Position numbers and translations under genes: made by a program
Part shown: one piece after another, positions 41,151-49,489 of the stretch
Layout of the letters: every line of letters begins with the position of its first letter
Position numbering within the stretch: the stretch's first letter is position 1
Assembly (NCBI RefSeq): GCF_013408525.1
Contig: NZ_JACBZM010000001.1
Location: 1,302,001 to 1,366,000 of the forward strand
DNA: 64,000 nucleotides
DNA from: Nocardioides aromaticivorans
GTDB taxonomy: Bacteria > Actinomycetota > Actinomycetes > Propionibacteriales > Nocardioidaceae
Reading direction: 5' to 3'
Notes under the pieces: generated by a model
What the model was told of the DNA's origin: nothing
The model's input: only the letters and a program-made list of their open reading frames with translations
Database searches by the model: none

Positions 41151-42836
41151 GTGGCACGAGGACAGCAGAACCAGCAGGAGCCCAGCGACTGGGTGACCCG
41201 GACGGCCGACCTGGCGCTCCGGCACGCCGAGCAGGTCAACGGCGGCACGCTGCCCGACCTGGTCACCTGTGCGTCCGGCATCAGCCCGTCGGGGCCGATC
41301 CACCTCGGCAACCTGCGCGAGTTCCTGACCGTGCACTTCGTCGCCGAGGAGATCCGCCGTCGCGGCATCAACGTGCGCCACCTGCACAGCTGGGACGACT
41401 ACGACCGGTTCCGCAAGGTGCCCGCCGGCGTCGACACCGCCTGGAACGAGCACATCGGCCGGCCGCTGTCGGCCGTCCCCGACCCGACCGGCGAGTTCGC
41501 GAGCTGGGCCGAGCGCTACAAGGCGCCGCTGCGCGCCGCGCTCGCCGACCTCGGCTGCGACATGGTCGAGGTCAACCAGACCGAGATGTACCGCGCGGGC
41601 ACCTACCGCGAGCAGATCCTCACCGCGATCCGCAAGCGCGGCGAGATCGAGACCGTGATGTCCCGGTTCCGCACCAAGAAGGCCGCCGACCCGGTCGAGG
41701 AGGGCGAGTCGACCGCCGAGGAGGACACCGGGCACGGCGCCAGCGAGGACCTCGCCCGGTTCCCCTACAAGCCCTACTGCCGCGGGTGCGGCCGCGACAC
41801 CGTCACCCTGACGTCGTACGACGACGAGACCACCGACCTCGCCTACACCTGCGACGTCTGCGGCGACTCCTTCGTCACCAACGTGGCCACGCAGGACGAG
41901 GGCAAGCTGGTCTGGAAGGTCGACTGGCCGATGCGCTGGACCTTCGAGGGCGTCCACTTCGAGCCGGGCGGCGTCGACCACGCGACCCCCGGGTCGTCGT
42001 ACACGGTCGGCAAGGAGATCGTCGGCCCGATCTTCGGCGGCACCGCCCCGAGCTTCGTCGGCTACTCGTTCGTCGGCGTCGCCGGCATGCCGAAGATGTC
42101 GTCGTCCAAGGGCGGCGTACCGACGGCGGCCGAGGCGCTGCGGATCCTCGAGGCGCCGATCCTGCGCTGGCTCTACGTCCGCCGTCAGCCGAAGCAGGCG
42201 TTCAACGTCGACTTCGGCCAGGAGGTCCTGCGCCTGTACGACGAGTGGGACGCCCTCACGAAGAAGGCCGCCGTCCCGGAGAAGCGTGACGCCGCCGTGC
42301 TGGCGTGGGAGCGCGCCTCGGCGACGTCGAGCGCCGGCACGCTGCCGACCCCGGCGGTCGTCGTACCGTTCCGGATGCTGTCCTCCGTCGCCGACGTCAC
42401 CGCCGGGTCCCGCGAGATCACCGCGCGCACGGTCGGCGCGAGCGAGGCCGACCTCGAGCCGCGGCTCACCAAGGCGGCGACCTGGATCGAGTCCTATGTC
42501 GACCCGGAGGACCGTACGACGGTCCGCGAGACGGCGGACGCCGCACGCCTGGCCGGGCTGAACGAGGACGAGGAGCTCTGGCTGCGCCAGCTGCTCGACC
42601 GGCTGCCCGACTCGTTCGCCGACACCGACGAGCTGACCACGCTGATCTACGGCGTGCCGAAGCTGGCGCGGGGCCTCGCGCTCGAGGACGCCCCGACCGA
42701 CGAGGTGAAGGCCGACCAGAAGGCCTTCTTCAAGCTGCTCTACGAGCTGCTCGTCGCCGCCGAGCGCGGTCCCCGGCTGCCCACCCTCTTCGCGGCGCTC
42801 GGCCCGGAGAAGGTGCGCGCGCTGCTGACGCCCTGA
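41151..42836 (+). CDS. lysK: class I lysyl-tRNA synthetase
   Basis: The 561-residue enzyme is the archaeal-type class I LysRS, not the usual bacterial class II. It has the HIGH-like site SGPIHLGNLREF, the KMSKS loop GMPKMSSSKGGVPT, and a zinc site from CRGC and CDVC (about residues 207-242). An acidic insert precedes the zinc site. Class I LysRS occurs sporadically in actinobacteria. Start choice: the GTG at 41151; a TTG at 41142 would begin inside the -10 box. No class II LysS is in the window. Confidence 0.95.
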   Translation: MARGQQNQQEPSDWVTRTADLALRHAEQVNGGTLPDLVTCASGISPSGPIHLGNLREFLTVHFVAEEIRRRGINVRHLHSWDDYDRFRKVPAGVDTAWNEHIGRPLSAVPDPTGEFASWAERYKAPLRAALADLGCDMVEVNQTEMYRAGTYREQILTAIRKRGEIETVMSRFRTKKAADPVEEGESTAEEDTGHGASEDLARFPYKPYCRGCGRDTVTLTSYDDETTDLAYTCDVCGDSFVTNVATQDEGKLVWKVDWPMRWTFEGVHFEPGGVDHATPGSSYTVGKEIVGPIFGGTAPSFVGYSFVGVAGMPKMSSSKGGVPTAAEALRILEAPILRWLYVRRQPKQAFNVDFGQEVLRLYDEWDALTKKAAVPEKRDAAVLAWERASATSSAGTLPTPAVVVPFRMLSSVADVTAGSREITARTVGASEADLEPRLTKAATWIESYVDPEDRTTVRETADAARLAGLNEDEELWLRQLLDRLPDSFADTDELTTLIYGVPKLARGLALEDAPTDEVKADQKAFFKLLYELLVAAERGPRLPTLFAALGPEKVRALLTP

Positions 42837-42838
42837 GC

Positions 42839-42940
42839 CTGGACGAAGAAACTCACGCTTGGACGACGAAGTTTCGTCGTCCAAGCGTGAGTTCTGTCGT
42901 CCAGGCGCGGGAGTTTCACCGGCCGGCCGGTGAATCTCCC
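42839..42940. repeat. family B element, copy 2: long inverted repeat plus palindrome
   Basis: A perfect 20-bp stem ACTCACGCTTGGACGACGAA (42851-42870) pairs with 42873-42892 over a two-base turn. An outer CTGGACGA/TCGTCCAG pair (42839-42846, 42897-42904) extends it. Then GGGAGTTTCACCGG pairs with CCGGTGAATCTCCC around CCGG (42909-42940, one mismatch). It lies in the convergent gap between lysK and the MFS exporter gene and contains the MFS stop codon (42916-42918). Confidence 0.93.
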
Positions 42941-44430
42941 GCCACGGCCGCCGCCGGCGCCCCACCGAACCCCGCGTGCTTCGGCGCCTCGTAGAACAGC
43001 ACGGCGACCAGCCCGACGGCGTACATCGCGGCGGGCAGCCACAGCGCGTCCTGCATCGCGCTGCTGAACAGCGCGGCGGCATGCGGGTCGGCGATCTTGT
43101 CCGCACCCGCGTCGCCGTGCGCCGCGGCGCCGGGGAGGTAGTGGGCGAGCCGGCTGTCCATCAGCACCGCGATCGCGGCGGCGCCGAGCACGGAGCCGAC
43201 CTGGCGGGTGGCGTTGTAGACGCCCGCACCGGCGCCGGCGAGGCTCATCGGCAGGTTGCGGTTGGCGGTGGCGGCGGTCGGCGCCCAGATGCAGGCGTTG
43301 CCGATGCCGATCACGGCCATCGCGACACCCAGCTCCCAGATCGCGACGTCGGGCTCGAGCCGCCAGAGCAGGAGCAGGAAGCCGACGAGGCTGACCGCGA
43401 AGCCAAACCCGGTGACGATGCGGGGGTGGAGGCGGTCGGTCAGCTTGCCGACCGGCTGGGCCAGGAAGATCGACATCACGGCCATCGGCAGCATGAGCAG
43501 CGCCGCCTGGGTCGGCGAGTAGCCGCGGACGGCCTGGGCGTAGAGCATCAGCGGGAAGCCGAAGGCCGCCGCGATCGAGCCCATGCAGGCGATCGCGACG
43601 TTGGACACGGAGAAGTTGCGGTCCTTGAACAGGCTCAGCGGGACCAGCGGCTCGGCGCGGTTGAACCGCTGCCACAGGATGAAGGCCGCGAGCAGGACGG
43701 CGCCACCGGTGATCATCGCGATGATCCATCCGGCCCAGTCCTCCTGGTGGCCCTCCTGGATGCCGAAGCAGAGCAGGAACATGGCGGCTCCGGAGAGCGC
43801 GACGCCCAGCCAGTCGAACTTGTGCGCATGCGTCGGCAGCGCCGGCACCAGTCGCCACGCCATGACGAAGGCGAGGACGCCGACGGGGATGTTGACGAAG
43901 AAGATCCACTCCCAGCCGAGGCCGTCGGTGAGCACGCCGCCGAGGATCGGGCCGACCACCATCGCGACACCCGCGGTGGCGCCCCAGACGGCCATCGCGC
44001 TGCCGCGCTGCGCGGGCGGGAAGATCCGGGTGATGATCGCCATCGTCTGCGGCGTCATCATCGACGCACCGAAGCCCTGCACGACCCGGGCGACAATCAG
44101 CGCCTCGACCGTCGTGGTCAGGCCGCACCACAGCGAGGCCAGGGTGAAGACGGTGAGGCCGGCGAGGTAGAGGTACTTCGAGCCGAACCGGTCGCCGAGC
44201 CGTCCCGTGATGAGGACGGGCACGGCGTAGGCGAGCATGTAGGCGCTGGTGACCCAGACGACGTCGTTGACCGACGCGTCGAGGTCCTCGATGATCGTCG
44301 GCGTCGCGACGGTCACGATCGTCAGGTCGACCAGGATCATGAAGAACCCGATGACGAGGGCCCACAGGGCCGGCCACGGGGTCGACCCCTCGGTGGGGGT
44401 GCTGGTCTGCGGGGGCGCGCTCTGGGTCAC
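42916..44430 (-). CDS. MFS exporter, DHA2 (EmrB/QacA) family
   Basis: The 504-residue membrane protein has about 14 hydrophobic segments. The DHA2 motifs are ALVIGFFMILVDLTIVTVAT, GRLGDRFGSKYLY (motif A) and RVVQGFGASMMTPQTMAIIT (motif C region). It likely exports drugs or other amphiphiles by proton antiport. The start is the GTG at 44430, giving a short polar N-terminus; no ribosome site is clear. Its last residues AGDSPAGR and its stop are written in the family B palindrome. Confidence 0.9.
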   Translation of the reverse strand: MTQSAPPQTSTPTEGSTPWPALWALVIGFFMILVDLTIVTVATPTIIEDLDASVNDVVWVTSAYMLAYAVPVLITGRLGDRFGSKYLYLAGLTVFTLASLWCGLTTTVEALIVARVVQGFGASMMTPQTMAIITRIFPPAQRGSAMAVWGATAGVAMVVGPILGGVLTDGLGWEWIFFVNIPVGVLAFVMAWRLVPALPTHAHKFDWLGVALSGAAMFLLCFGIQEGHQEDWAGWIIAMITGGAVLLAAFILWQRFNRAEPLVPLSLFKDRNFSVSNVAIACMGSIAAAFGFPLMLYAQAVRGYSPTQAALLMLPMAVMSIFLAQPVGKLTDRLHPRIVTGFGFAVSLVGFLLLLWRLEPDVAIWELGVAMAVIGIGNACIWAPTAATANRNLPMSLAGAGAGVYNATRQVGSVLGAAAIAVLMDSRLAHYLPGAAAHGDAGADKIADPHAAALFSSAMQDALWLPAAMYAVGLVAVLFYEAPKHAGFGGAPAAAVAGDSPAGR

Positions 44431-44487
44431 GATCCGAGTCAACACCCGCGCGCCGACATCGTCTTCCCCGGGGGACACAATGGCTCC

Positions 44488-44910
44488 ATGAGCATCACGC
44501 CCGGCGCCGACCTCATGGCCGGCCCCCCGCCCACCCACCTGCCCGTCGACCCCGCCGCCGAGCTGCTCGCGGCCGGGGAGACGCCCGCTGCCGTCGTACG
44601 CCGCCTCCCGTCCTCGCCCGTCGCCTGGGCGACCCTCGCCGAGCAGGCCCGCGACCAGGGCGCCGACGACGTGACCGTCTACGCCTACTCCCGCGTCGGC
44701 TACCACCGCTCGCTGGACCTGCTGCGCCGCAACGGCTGGAAGGGCAACGGTCCCGTGCCGTGGGAGCACGAGCCCAACCGCGGCTTCCTGCGTGCCCTCG
44801 CCCTGCTCGCCCTCGCGGCGCGCGCGATCGGCGAGACCGACGAGTGGGAGCGCTGCTCCGCGTTCCTGCGCGACTCCAGCCCGACGGCGTACGACGAGCT
44901 CCTGGGCTGA
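44488..44910 (+). CDS. DUF3151 protein
   Basis: The 140-residue cytosolic protein (MSITPGADLMAGPPPTHLPV, then RVGYHRSLDLLRRNGWKGNG, GFLRALALLALAARAIGETD) is a conserved actinobacterial family of unknown function. From recall it also lies between purA and fba in mycobacteria, which fits here. Its helical repeats resemble TPR-like proteins. The ATG lies six bases from CACAAT. The winged-helix gene follows by six bases, so the two are probably co-transcribed. Confidence 0.82.
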   Translation: MSITPGADLMAGPPPTHLPVDPAAELLAAGETPAAVVRRLPSSPVAWATLAEQARDQGADDVTVYAYSRVGYHRSLDLLRRNGWKGNGPVPWEHEPNRGFLRALALLALAARAIGETDEWERCSAFLRDSSPTAYDELLG

Positions 44911-44916
44911 CTCCCG

Positions 44917-45249
44917 ATGCCCGGGGACCTGCCTCGTCTGGGTCCCCGGGTGTGGTGGGTCTACCTCGCGGTGGACCCACCCAAGACGGTCGCCCAGCTG
45001 TCCGACGAGGCTGGGATCGTGCCGTCGTCGGTCCGCACGCACCTGCGCCGCCTCGAGCGGGCGGGGCTGGTCCGGCCGACCCGGGAGCCCGGCGCCGAGC
45101 CGATGTGGGAGCAGGCGCGCGAGCTCGACCCGGCGACCCGCTACCGGATCGTCGGCCGGGTGCAGCGCGGCCGGCTGGTCGAGCCGCGGGACGCGCTCGC
45201 GCCCGAGCACGAGCGACCGCGGCGCTGGTGGTGGCCCCGGGGCCGCTGA
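44917..45249 (+). CDS. small winged-helix DNA-binding protein
   Basis: The 110-residue protein has a winged-helix region (PPKTVAQLSDEAGIVPSSVR then THLRRLERAGLVRPTREPG), the ArsR/MarR-like type. It is followed by a basic Arg/Trp tail (HERPRRWWWPRGR). No ligand domain is present. It could regulate a nearby gene or act as a toxin-antitoxin-like regulator, but no partner is seen. It is transcribed with the DUF3151 gene. Confidence 0.7.
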   Translation: MPGDLPRLGPRVWWVYLAVDPPKTVAQLSDEAGIVPSSVRTHLRRLERAGLVRPTREPGAEPMWEQARELDPATRYRIVGRVQRGRLVEPRDALAPEHERPRRWWWPRGR

Positions 45250-45250
45250 G

Positions 45251-45331
45251 TCAGCGTCGGCGCGACCGCCGCAGCGGGTCGACCACCAGGGCGTCGACCA
45301 CGGCGGCCAGCGAGGTCAGCCAGAGGCGCAC
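45251..45331 (-). CDS. possible 26-residue peptide
   Basis: A GTG-start frame of 26 codons (VRLWLTSLAAVVDALVVDPL then RRSRRR) begins just after the small membrane protein stop, on the same strand. It has a hydrophobic core and a basic tail. No ribosome site is visible and the frame is short, so it may be chance. Confidence 0.2.
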   Translation of the reverse strand: MRLWLTSLAAVVDALVVDPLRRSRRR

Positions 45332-45332
45332 G

Positions 45333-45506
45333 TCAGCCCCGCACGGTGAAGTACACCGCCAGCAGCACCAGGATGATGCCGAGGATCGCGGCGATGGGCA
45401 GGTCGTTGGTCCGCGCGGCGCGGTGGGCGCGGGTGGCATCGGGCCGTTCGCCCACCGGGACGGGCTCGGTGGCGCGGTGCTTGTGGGTCAGTGGGGTGGT
45501 CCGCAT
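45333..45506 (-). CDS. 57-residue single-pass membrane protein
   Basis: This short frame (MRTTPLTHKHRATEPVPVGE, then the helix LPIAAILGIILVLLAVYFTV) has an AAGGAG site five bases before the ATG and a single C-terminal membrane helix with a three-residue tail. It is a tail-anchored-like small protein of unknown function. It lies downstream of ilvA on the same strand but is separated by a 187-base gap, so it probably has its own promoter. Confidence 0.65.
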   Translation of the reverse strand: MRTTPLTHKHRATEPVPVGERPDATRAHRAARTNDLPIAAILGIILVLLAVYFTVRG

Positions 45507-45693
45507 GGGATCTCCTTGTCCGAGACGTACACACCACCGGACGGGACCGGGGCGCGTTCATCACGCGATTTCGGAGGAATCTCCCGGGACGCGTTCTCGG
45601 AACCGGTCACGGCCGGTCTGTCGGCCGGTCGGCCTGCCGATCTGCCGGTCGGCGGGTCCGGGCATGACCCACCGGAGCAGGAGCCGGAGCCGA
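45507..45693. other. ilvA 3' intergenic region with short direct repeat
   Basis: A gap of 187 bases. GCCGGTCGGC occurs at 45624-45633 and 45644-45653, a 20-base period, within a GC-rich stretch rich in GGCCGG. No gene or clear terminator is seen. It may be a degenerate relative of the longer 3'-end arrays. Confidence 0.4.
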
Positions 45694-46983
45694 TCAGTCG
45701 AGGATGAACCCGAACAGCGGGCTGTCCGGCGGCACCTTCTGGACCCGCAGCCGCGAGGCCTCCATCCGCTCCAGCAGTCCGGCGAGGTCGTCGCGGTGCT
45801 GCATCTCGAGGCCGACCAGCGCGGGCCCGGTCTCCCGGTTGTTGCGCTTGGTGTACTCGAAGAGCGTGATGTCGTCGTCCGGGCCGAGCACGTCGTCGAG
45901 GAAGCGACGCAGCGCGCCCGGCTCCTGCGGGAACTCGATCAGGAAGTAGTGCTTGAGGCCCTCGTGGACCAGCGCCCGCTCGACGATGTCGGCGTAGCGC
46001 GAGACGTCGTTGTTGCCGCCGGAGACGACCGCGACGACCTTGCTGCCGGGCTCGAGGCCGGCCCGCGTCTCGTCGAGGCGCAGCGCGGACGCGGCGAGCG
46101 CTCCGGCGGGCTCCGCGATGATGCCGTCGACCTGGTAGAGCGCGAGCATCTCGACGCAGATCAGGCCCTCGGGGACCGCCGCGAGCGACAGGTCGACGGA
46201 CGAGCGGGCGCCGGAGACGGCCTCGTAGGTCAGGTCCCCCACCCGTCGTACGGCGGCACCGTCGACGAACGGGTCCACGGACTCGAGCTCGACGGGCCCT
46301 CCGGCGGCCAGGGCGGCGGCGAGGGAGGCGGCGCCGGACGGCTCGGCCGCGATGACCTTGACGCCCGGCACCCGCTCCGCGAGGACGGTCAGGCAGCCGG
46401 CGATCAGGCCCGCGCCACCGACCGGCAGGACGAGGGCGTCGGGCTGCCAGCCGAGCGCAGCGGACTGGGCGAGGATCTCGGCGGCCACCGTCCCCTGGCC
46501 GGCGATGATCCCGGGGTGGTCGAACGCCGGGATCACGGTCGCGCCGGAGGCGGCGGCGAAGTCGGCGGCGGCGACGGCCGCGTCGTCGTACGCCTCGCCG
46601 GCGATGACCACCTCGACCTGCTCACCACCGAGGGCCGCCACCCGGTCGCGCTTCTGGCGCGGCGTCGTGCGCGGCAGGAAGATCGTCGCGTGCACGCCCG
46701 CGCGGGCGCAGGCGAAGGCGACGCCCTGGGCGTGGTTGCCTGCGCTCGCGCAGGTCACGCCGCGGGCCCGCTCCTCGTCGGTCAGCCCGGCGAGCACGGT
46801 GTAGGCGCCGCGGGCCTTGTAGGAGCGGACCGGCGTGAGGTCCTCACGCTTGAGCCAGACGTCCAGCCCGGTCAGGGCCGAGAGCCGGTCGGCGCGCTGC
46901 AGCGGGGTCGGCGGCACCACCGACGCCAGCAGCCCGGCCGCGCGGTCGACGTCCGCGGTGGTGGGGAGGGACGCTTCAGCCAC
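45694..46983 (-). CDS. ilvA: threonine ammonia-lyase
   Basis: The 429-residue PLP enzyme deaminates threonine to 2-oxobutyrate for isoleucine. The PLP Lys is in PVRSYKARGA, with SAGNHAQGVAFACARAG and the phosphate loop PVGGAGLIAG. The C-terminal 90 residues (LKHYFLIEFPQEPGALRRFL, VGLEMQHRDDLAGLLERM) are a single ACT-like regulatory domain, the short-regulated type. The GTG begins two bases after the fba stop, so fba-ilvA are co-transcribed. A catabolic role is less likely given the regulatory domain. Confidence 0.92.
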   Translation of the reverse strand: MAEASLPTTADVDRAAGLLASVVPPTPLQRADRLSALTGLDVWLKREDLTPVRSYKARGAYTVLAGLTDEERARGVTCASAGNHAQGVAFACARAGVHATIFLPRTTPRQKRDRVAALGGEQVEVVIAGEAYDDAAVAAADFAAASGATVIPAFDHPGIIAGQGTVAAEILAQSAALGWQPDALVLPVGGAGLIAGCLTVLAERVPGVKVIAAEPSGAASLAAALAAGGPVELESVDPFVDGAAVRRVGDLTYEAVSGARSSVDLSLAAVPEGLICVEMLALYQVDGIIAEPAGALAASALRLDETRAGLEPGSKVVAVVSGGNNDVSRYADIVERALVHEGLKHYFLIEFPQEPGALRRFLDDVLGPDDDITLFEYTKRNNRETGPALVGLEMQHRDDLAGLLERMEASRLRVQKVPPDSPLFGFILD

Positions 46984-46985
46984 CG

Positions 46986-48017
46986 TCAGCCGACGGTCTT
47001 CCCGGCCGAGCGGAGGTTCTCGCACGCCTCGACGACGCGCGCGGCCATGCCCGCCTCGGCCGCCTTGCCCCAGGCACGGGGGTCGTAGGCCTTCTTGTTG
47101 CCGACCTCGCCGTCGACCTTGAGGACGCCGTCGTAGTTGCTGAACATGTGGGCCGCCACCGGGCGGGTGAAGGCGTACTGGGTGTCGGTGTCGACGTTCA
47201 TCTTCACCACGCCGTAGTCGACCGCCGCACCGATCTCCTCGGCCGTCGAGCCGGAGCCACCGTGGAAGACCAGGTCGAACGGCTTCGAGCCCTCGGGCAG
47301 GCCGAGCTCCTTGACGACCGCCGCCTGCGCGTCGCGCAGGATCTCCGGGCGCAGCTTGACGTTGCCCGGCTTGTAGACGCCGTGGACGTTGCCGAAGGTC
47401 AGCGCGGTGAGGTAGCGGCCGTTCTCGCCGACGCCGAGCGCGCGCACCGTCGCCAGGGCGTCCTCGGGGGTCGTGTAGAGGTGCTCGCCCATGCCACCGT
47501 CGACACCGTCCTCCTCGCCGCCGACGACGCCGACCTCGATCTCGAGGATGATCCGGGCAGCGGCGGCCTTCGCGAGCAGCTCCTCGGCGATCTGCAGGTT
47601 CTCGTCGAGCGGTACGGCGGAGCCGTCCCACATGTGCGACTGGAACAGCGGCGCCTCGCCGCGCGCGACGCGCTCGGCGGAGATGTCGAGCAGCGGGCGG
47701 ACGAAGCCGTCGAGCTTGTCCTTCGGGCAGTGGTCGGTGTGCAGCGCGATGTTGACGGGGTAGCTCTTGGCGACCTCGGCGGCGTACGCGGCGAACGCGA
47801 CGGAGCCAGTGACCATGTCCTTCACGGTCGGGCCGGAGAGGTACTCCGCACCACCGGTCGAGATCTGGATGATGCCGTCGGCCCCGGCGTCCGCGAAGCC
47901 CTTGAGGGCCGCGTTGAGCGTCTGGGACGAGGAGACGTTGATCGCGGGGAAGGCGAAGGCGCCGGCCTTGGCGGCGTCGAGCATCTCGGCGTACTTCTCG
48001 GGAGTGGCGATGGGCAT
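46986..48017 (-). CDS. fba: fructose-bisphosphate aldolase, class II
   Basis: The 343-residue zinc aldolase of glycolysis has the zinc motif IALHTDHCPKDKLDGFVRPL, then EIEVGVVGGEEDGVDG, TALTFGNVHGVYKPGNVKL and FHGGSGSTAEEI with the phosphate site MNVDTDTQYAF. AGGAG lies before the ATG and TAGGTT at 48062-48067 serves as -10, leaving a leader of about 38 bases. It is the first gene of an operon with ilvA. The neighbours DUF3151, purA and pyrE fit a conserved actinobacterial cluster. Confidence 0.97.
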   Translation of the reverse strand: MPIATPEKYAEMLDAAKAGAFAFPAINVSSSQTLNAALKGFADAGADGIIQISTGGAEYLSGPTVKDMVTGSVAFAAYAAEVAKSYPVNIALHTDHCPKDKLDGFVRPLLDISAERVARGEAPLFQSHMWDGSAVPLDENLQIAEELLAKAAAARIILEIEVGVVGGEEDGVDGGMGEHLYTTPEDALATVRALGVGENGRYLTALTFGNVHGVYKPGNVKLRPEILRDAQAAVVKELGLPEGSKPFDLVFHGGSGSTAEEIGAAVDYGVVKMNVDTDTQYAFTRPVAAHMFSNYDGVLKVDGEVGNKKAYDPRAWGKAAEAGMAARVVEACENLRSAGKTVG

Positions 48018-48073
48018 GCTGGTGGGCTCCTGCGGCAGTGCGGGTGCGGGTCGACTTTTCTCAACCTACCGTG

Positions 48074-48102
48074 ACAACCGTTCGGTGGTGGGCGGCGTAT
48101 CC
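48074..48102 (+). promoter_or_regulatory. candidate ECF-type promoter of the sigma/membrane-partner operon
   Basis: ACAACC (48074-48079) and GTATCC (48097-48102) are 17 bases apart upstream of the partner gene. An AAC-containing -35 is typical of ECF promoters, so autoregulation is possible. It lies next to the fba promoter. Confidence 0.35.
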
Positions 48103-48146
48103 CCCGATGACGGACCATCGACCCAGACGCACCCGGAGGCGACCCG

Positions 48147-48998
48147 ATGCAGGACCTCATCGAACGGCTCGACGCCGAGCTCGGCCGTGCCCCCGACCCC
48201 ACCTTCGACGTCGCCGGCACGCTCGCCTCCGGCCGCCGCGCGGTACGACGCCGCCGGCTCGCCGTGGGCGCCGCCGGCCTCGCCGTGGCGGTGGTCGTGG
48301 GCGGCACCGCGGCGCTCGCCTTCGACAGCGGCGGCACCTCCCGCGGCCGCGACGGCCACACCGCCGACGGGCCGACGGGGAGCCCGTCGGCGACGGTGAC
48401 CAGCGACACCGGGACGTCCGCCGGCGAGGACCAGGTGCCCCTGAGCATCGGCATGGACGGCGTGGTCGATGCGCCCGAGGGCGCCGACGTGATCGAGCGG
48501 GGGCACTTCACCGCGAGCACGGGCGCCGAGGCCGAGATCCTCCACTACTCCATCGACGGCTCGGAGTACTACGCCTACGCCGCGACGGCCGACAGCAGCG
48601 TGGGCTGGACCCGGCTCCCCGCCCAGGGCCTGAGCCTGCGCGAGTGGGCCGAGCAGCAGCTCACGCGCCGTGAGGACGACGGCTCCGCCGACCGCGCCTG
48701 GGTCCGCCTCGACGAGCGCTGGCGGGTCCGCGGGCTGCCCGGGGTCCGGGTCGTCGAGCAGGTCTCCGACCCCGGCCTCGGGGAGAACTTCGCCGGACCC
48801 GGGGAGCCGACGGCGGTGGCCGAGGTCGTTCGTGACGGCCTGACCTACTTCCTCGCGATCCGCAAGGCGCCGGACGGTGCGACGGAGGCGATCCCCTACC
48901 GCAAGGACACGAGGATCACGACGCTCGCCGCCTTCCTCTCCTACGCCCGCGACCAGTACGCCACCAACGAGCAGGGCGGCAGCGAGGGACTGCGGTGA
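48147..48998 (+). CDS. membrane protein partner of a SigE-family sigma factor
   Basis: The 283-residue protein has a short basic cytosolic N-terminus (MQDLIERLDAELGRAPDPTF then SGRRAVRRRR), one membrane helix (LAVGAAGLAVAVVVGGTAAL, about residues 38-57) and an extracellular domain without a known fold. It precedes and overlaps the sigma gene (GTGA). No zinc anti-sigma motif is visible, so its regulatory role is inferred from position. It may sense an envelope state. Confidence 0.65.
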   Translation: MQDLIERLDAELGRAPDPTFDVAGTLASGRRAVRRRRLAVGAAGLAVAVVVGGTAALAFDSGGTSRGRDGHTADGPTGSPSATVTSDTGTSAGEDQVPLSIGMDGVVDAPEGADVIERGHFTASTGAEAEILHYSIDGSEYYAYAATADSSVGWTRLPAQGLSLREWAEQQLTRREDDGSADRAWVRLDERWRVRGLPGVRVVEQVSDPGLGENFAGPGEPTAVAEVVRDGLTYFLAIRKAPDGATEAIPYRKDTRITTLAAFLSYARDQYATNEQGGSEGLR

Positions 48999-49489
48999 GG
49001 CGCGCGGAGCGCGAGGCGGCGTACGTCGAGTTCGCGACCAGTCGCCGCGACCAGCTGCGGCGGATCGCCTACGGCATGTGCGGCGACTGGCACCAGGCCG
49101 ACGACCTCACCCAGACCGCGCTGGTCAAGCTGTACGTCGCGTGGCCGCGGATCACCCGGCACGGCACCGAGGACGCCTACGCCCGCAAGGTCCTGCTGAA
49201 CGTGGCGATCGACGCCTCCCGCCGCCCGGCCCGCCGCGAGGTCCCGACCGACCGCCTGCCGGACCTCGCGGCACCGGCGGGCGTGGGCGTCGAGGATCGC
49301 GGCTCGCTCGTCGCGGCGCTCCAGCAGCTGCCCGCCCAGCAGCGGGCGACGGTGCTGCTGCGTCACTGGCTGGGGCTGTCGGTCACGGAGACGGCGGCCG
49401 AGCTCGGCATCTCGGAGGGGACCGTGAAGAGCCACACCTCGCGTGGGCTCGGCGCGTTGCGGGAGGCGATGGCGGCCGCCGACGCGTGA
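48995..49489 (+). CDS. SigE-family ECF sigma factor
   Basis: The 164-residue group IV sigma factor has region 2 (YVEFATSRRDQLRRIAYGMC, DDLTQTALVKLYVAWPRI) and region 4 (LQQLPAQQRATVLLRHWLGL then SVTETAAELGISEGTVKSHT). The SigE-family label rests on the DLTQTALVKLYVAW pattern. The GTG overlaps the previous stop. Its 3' 107 bases are antisense to the FUSC gene. It may drive its own operon through the promoter at 48074. Confidence 0.88.
   Translation: MRRAEREAAYVEFATSRRDQLRRIAYGMCGDWHQADDLTQTALVKLYVAWPRITRHGTEDAYARKVLLNVAIDASRRPARREVPTDRLPDLAAPAGVGVEDRGSLVAALQQLPAQQRATVLLRHWLGLSVTETAAELGISEGTVKSHTSRGLGALREAMAAADA

Noticed and set aside
38643..42940. Insertion sequence or transposon bounded by the two family B elements
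   Set aside because: The 4 kb between them contains ordinary housekeeping genes (carboxyltransferase, lipid kinase, lysK) with no transposase. The two copies also differ in internal structure.
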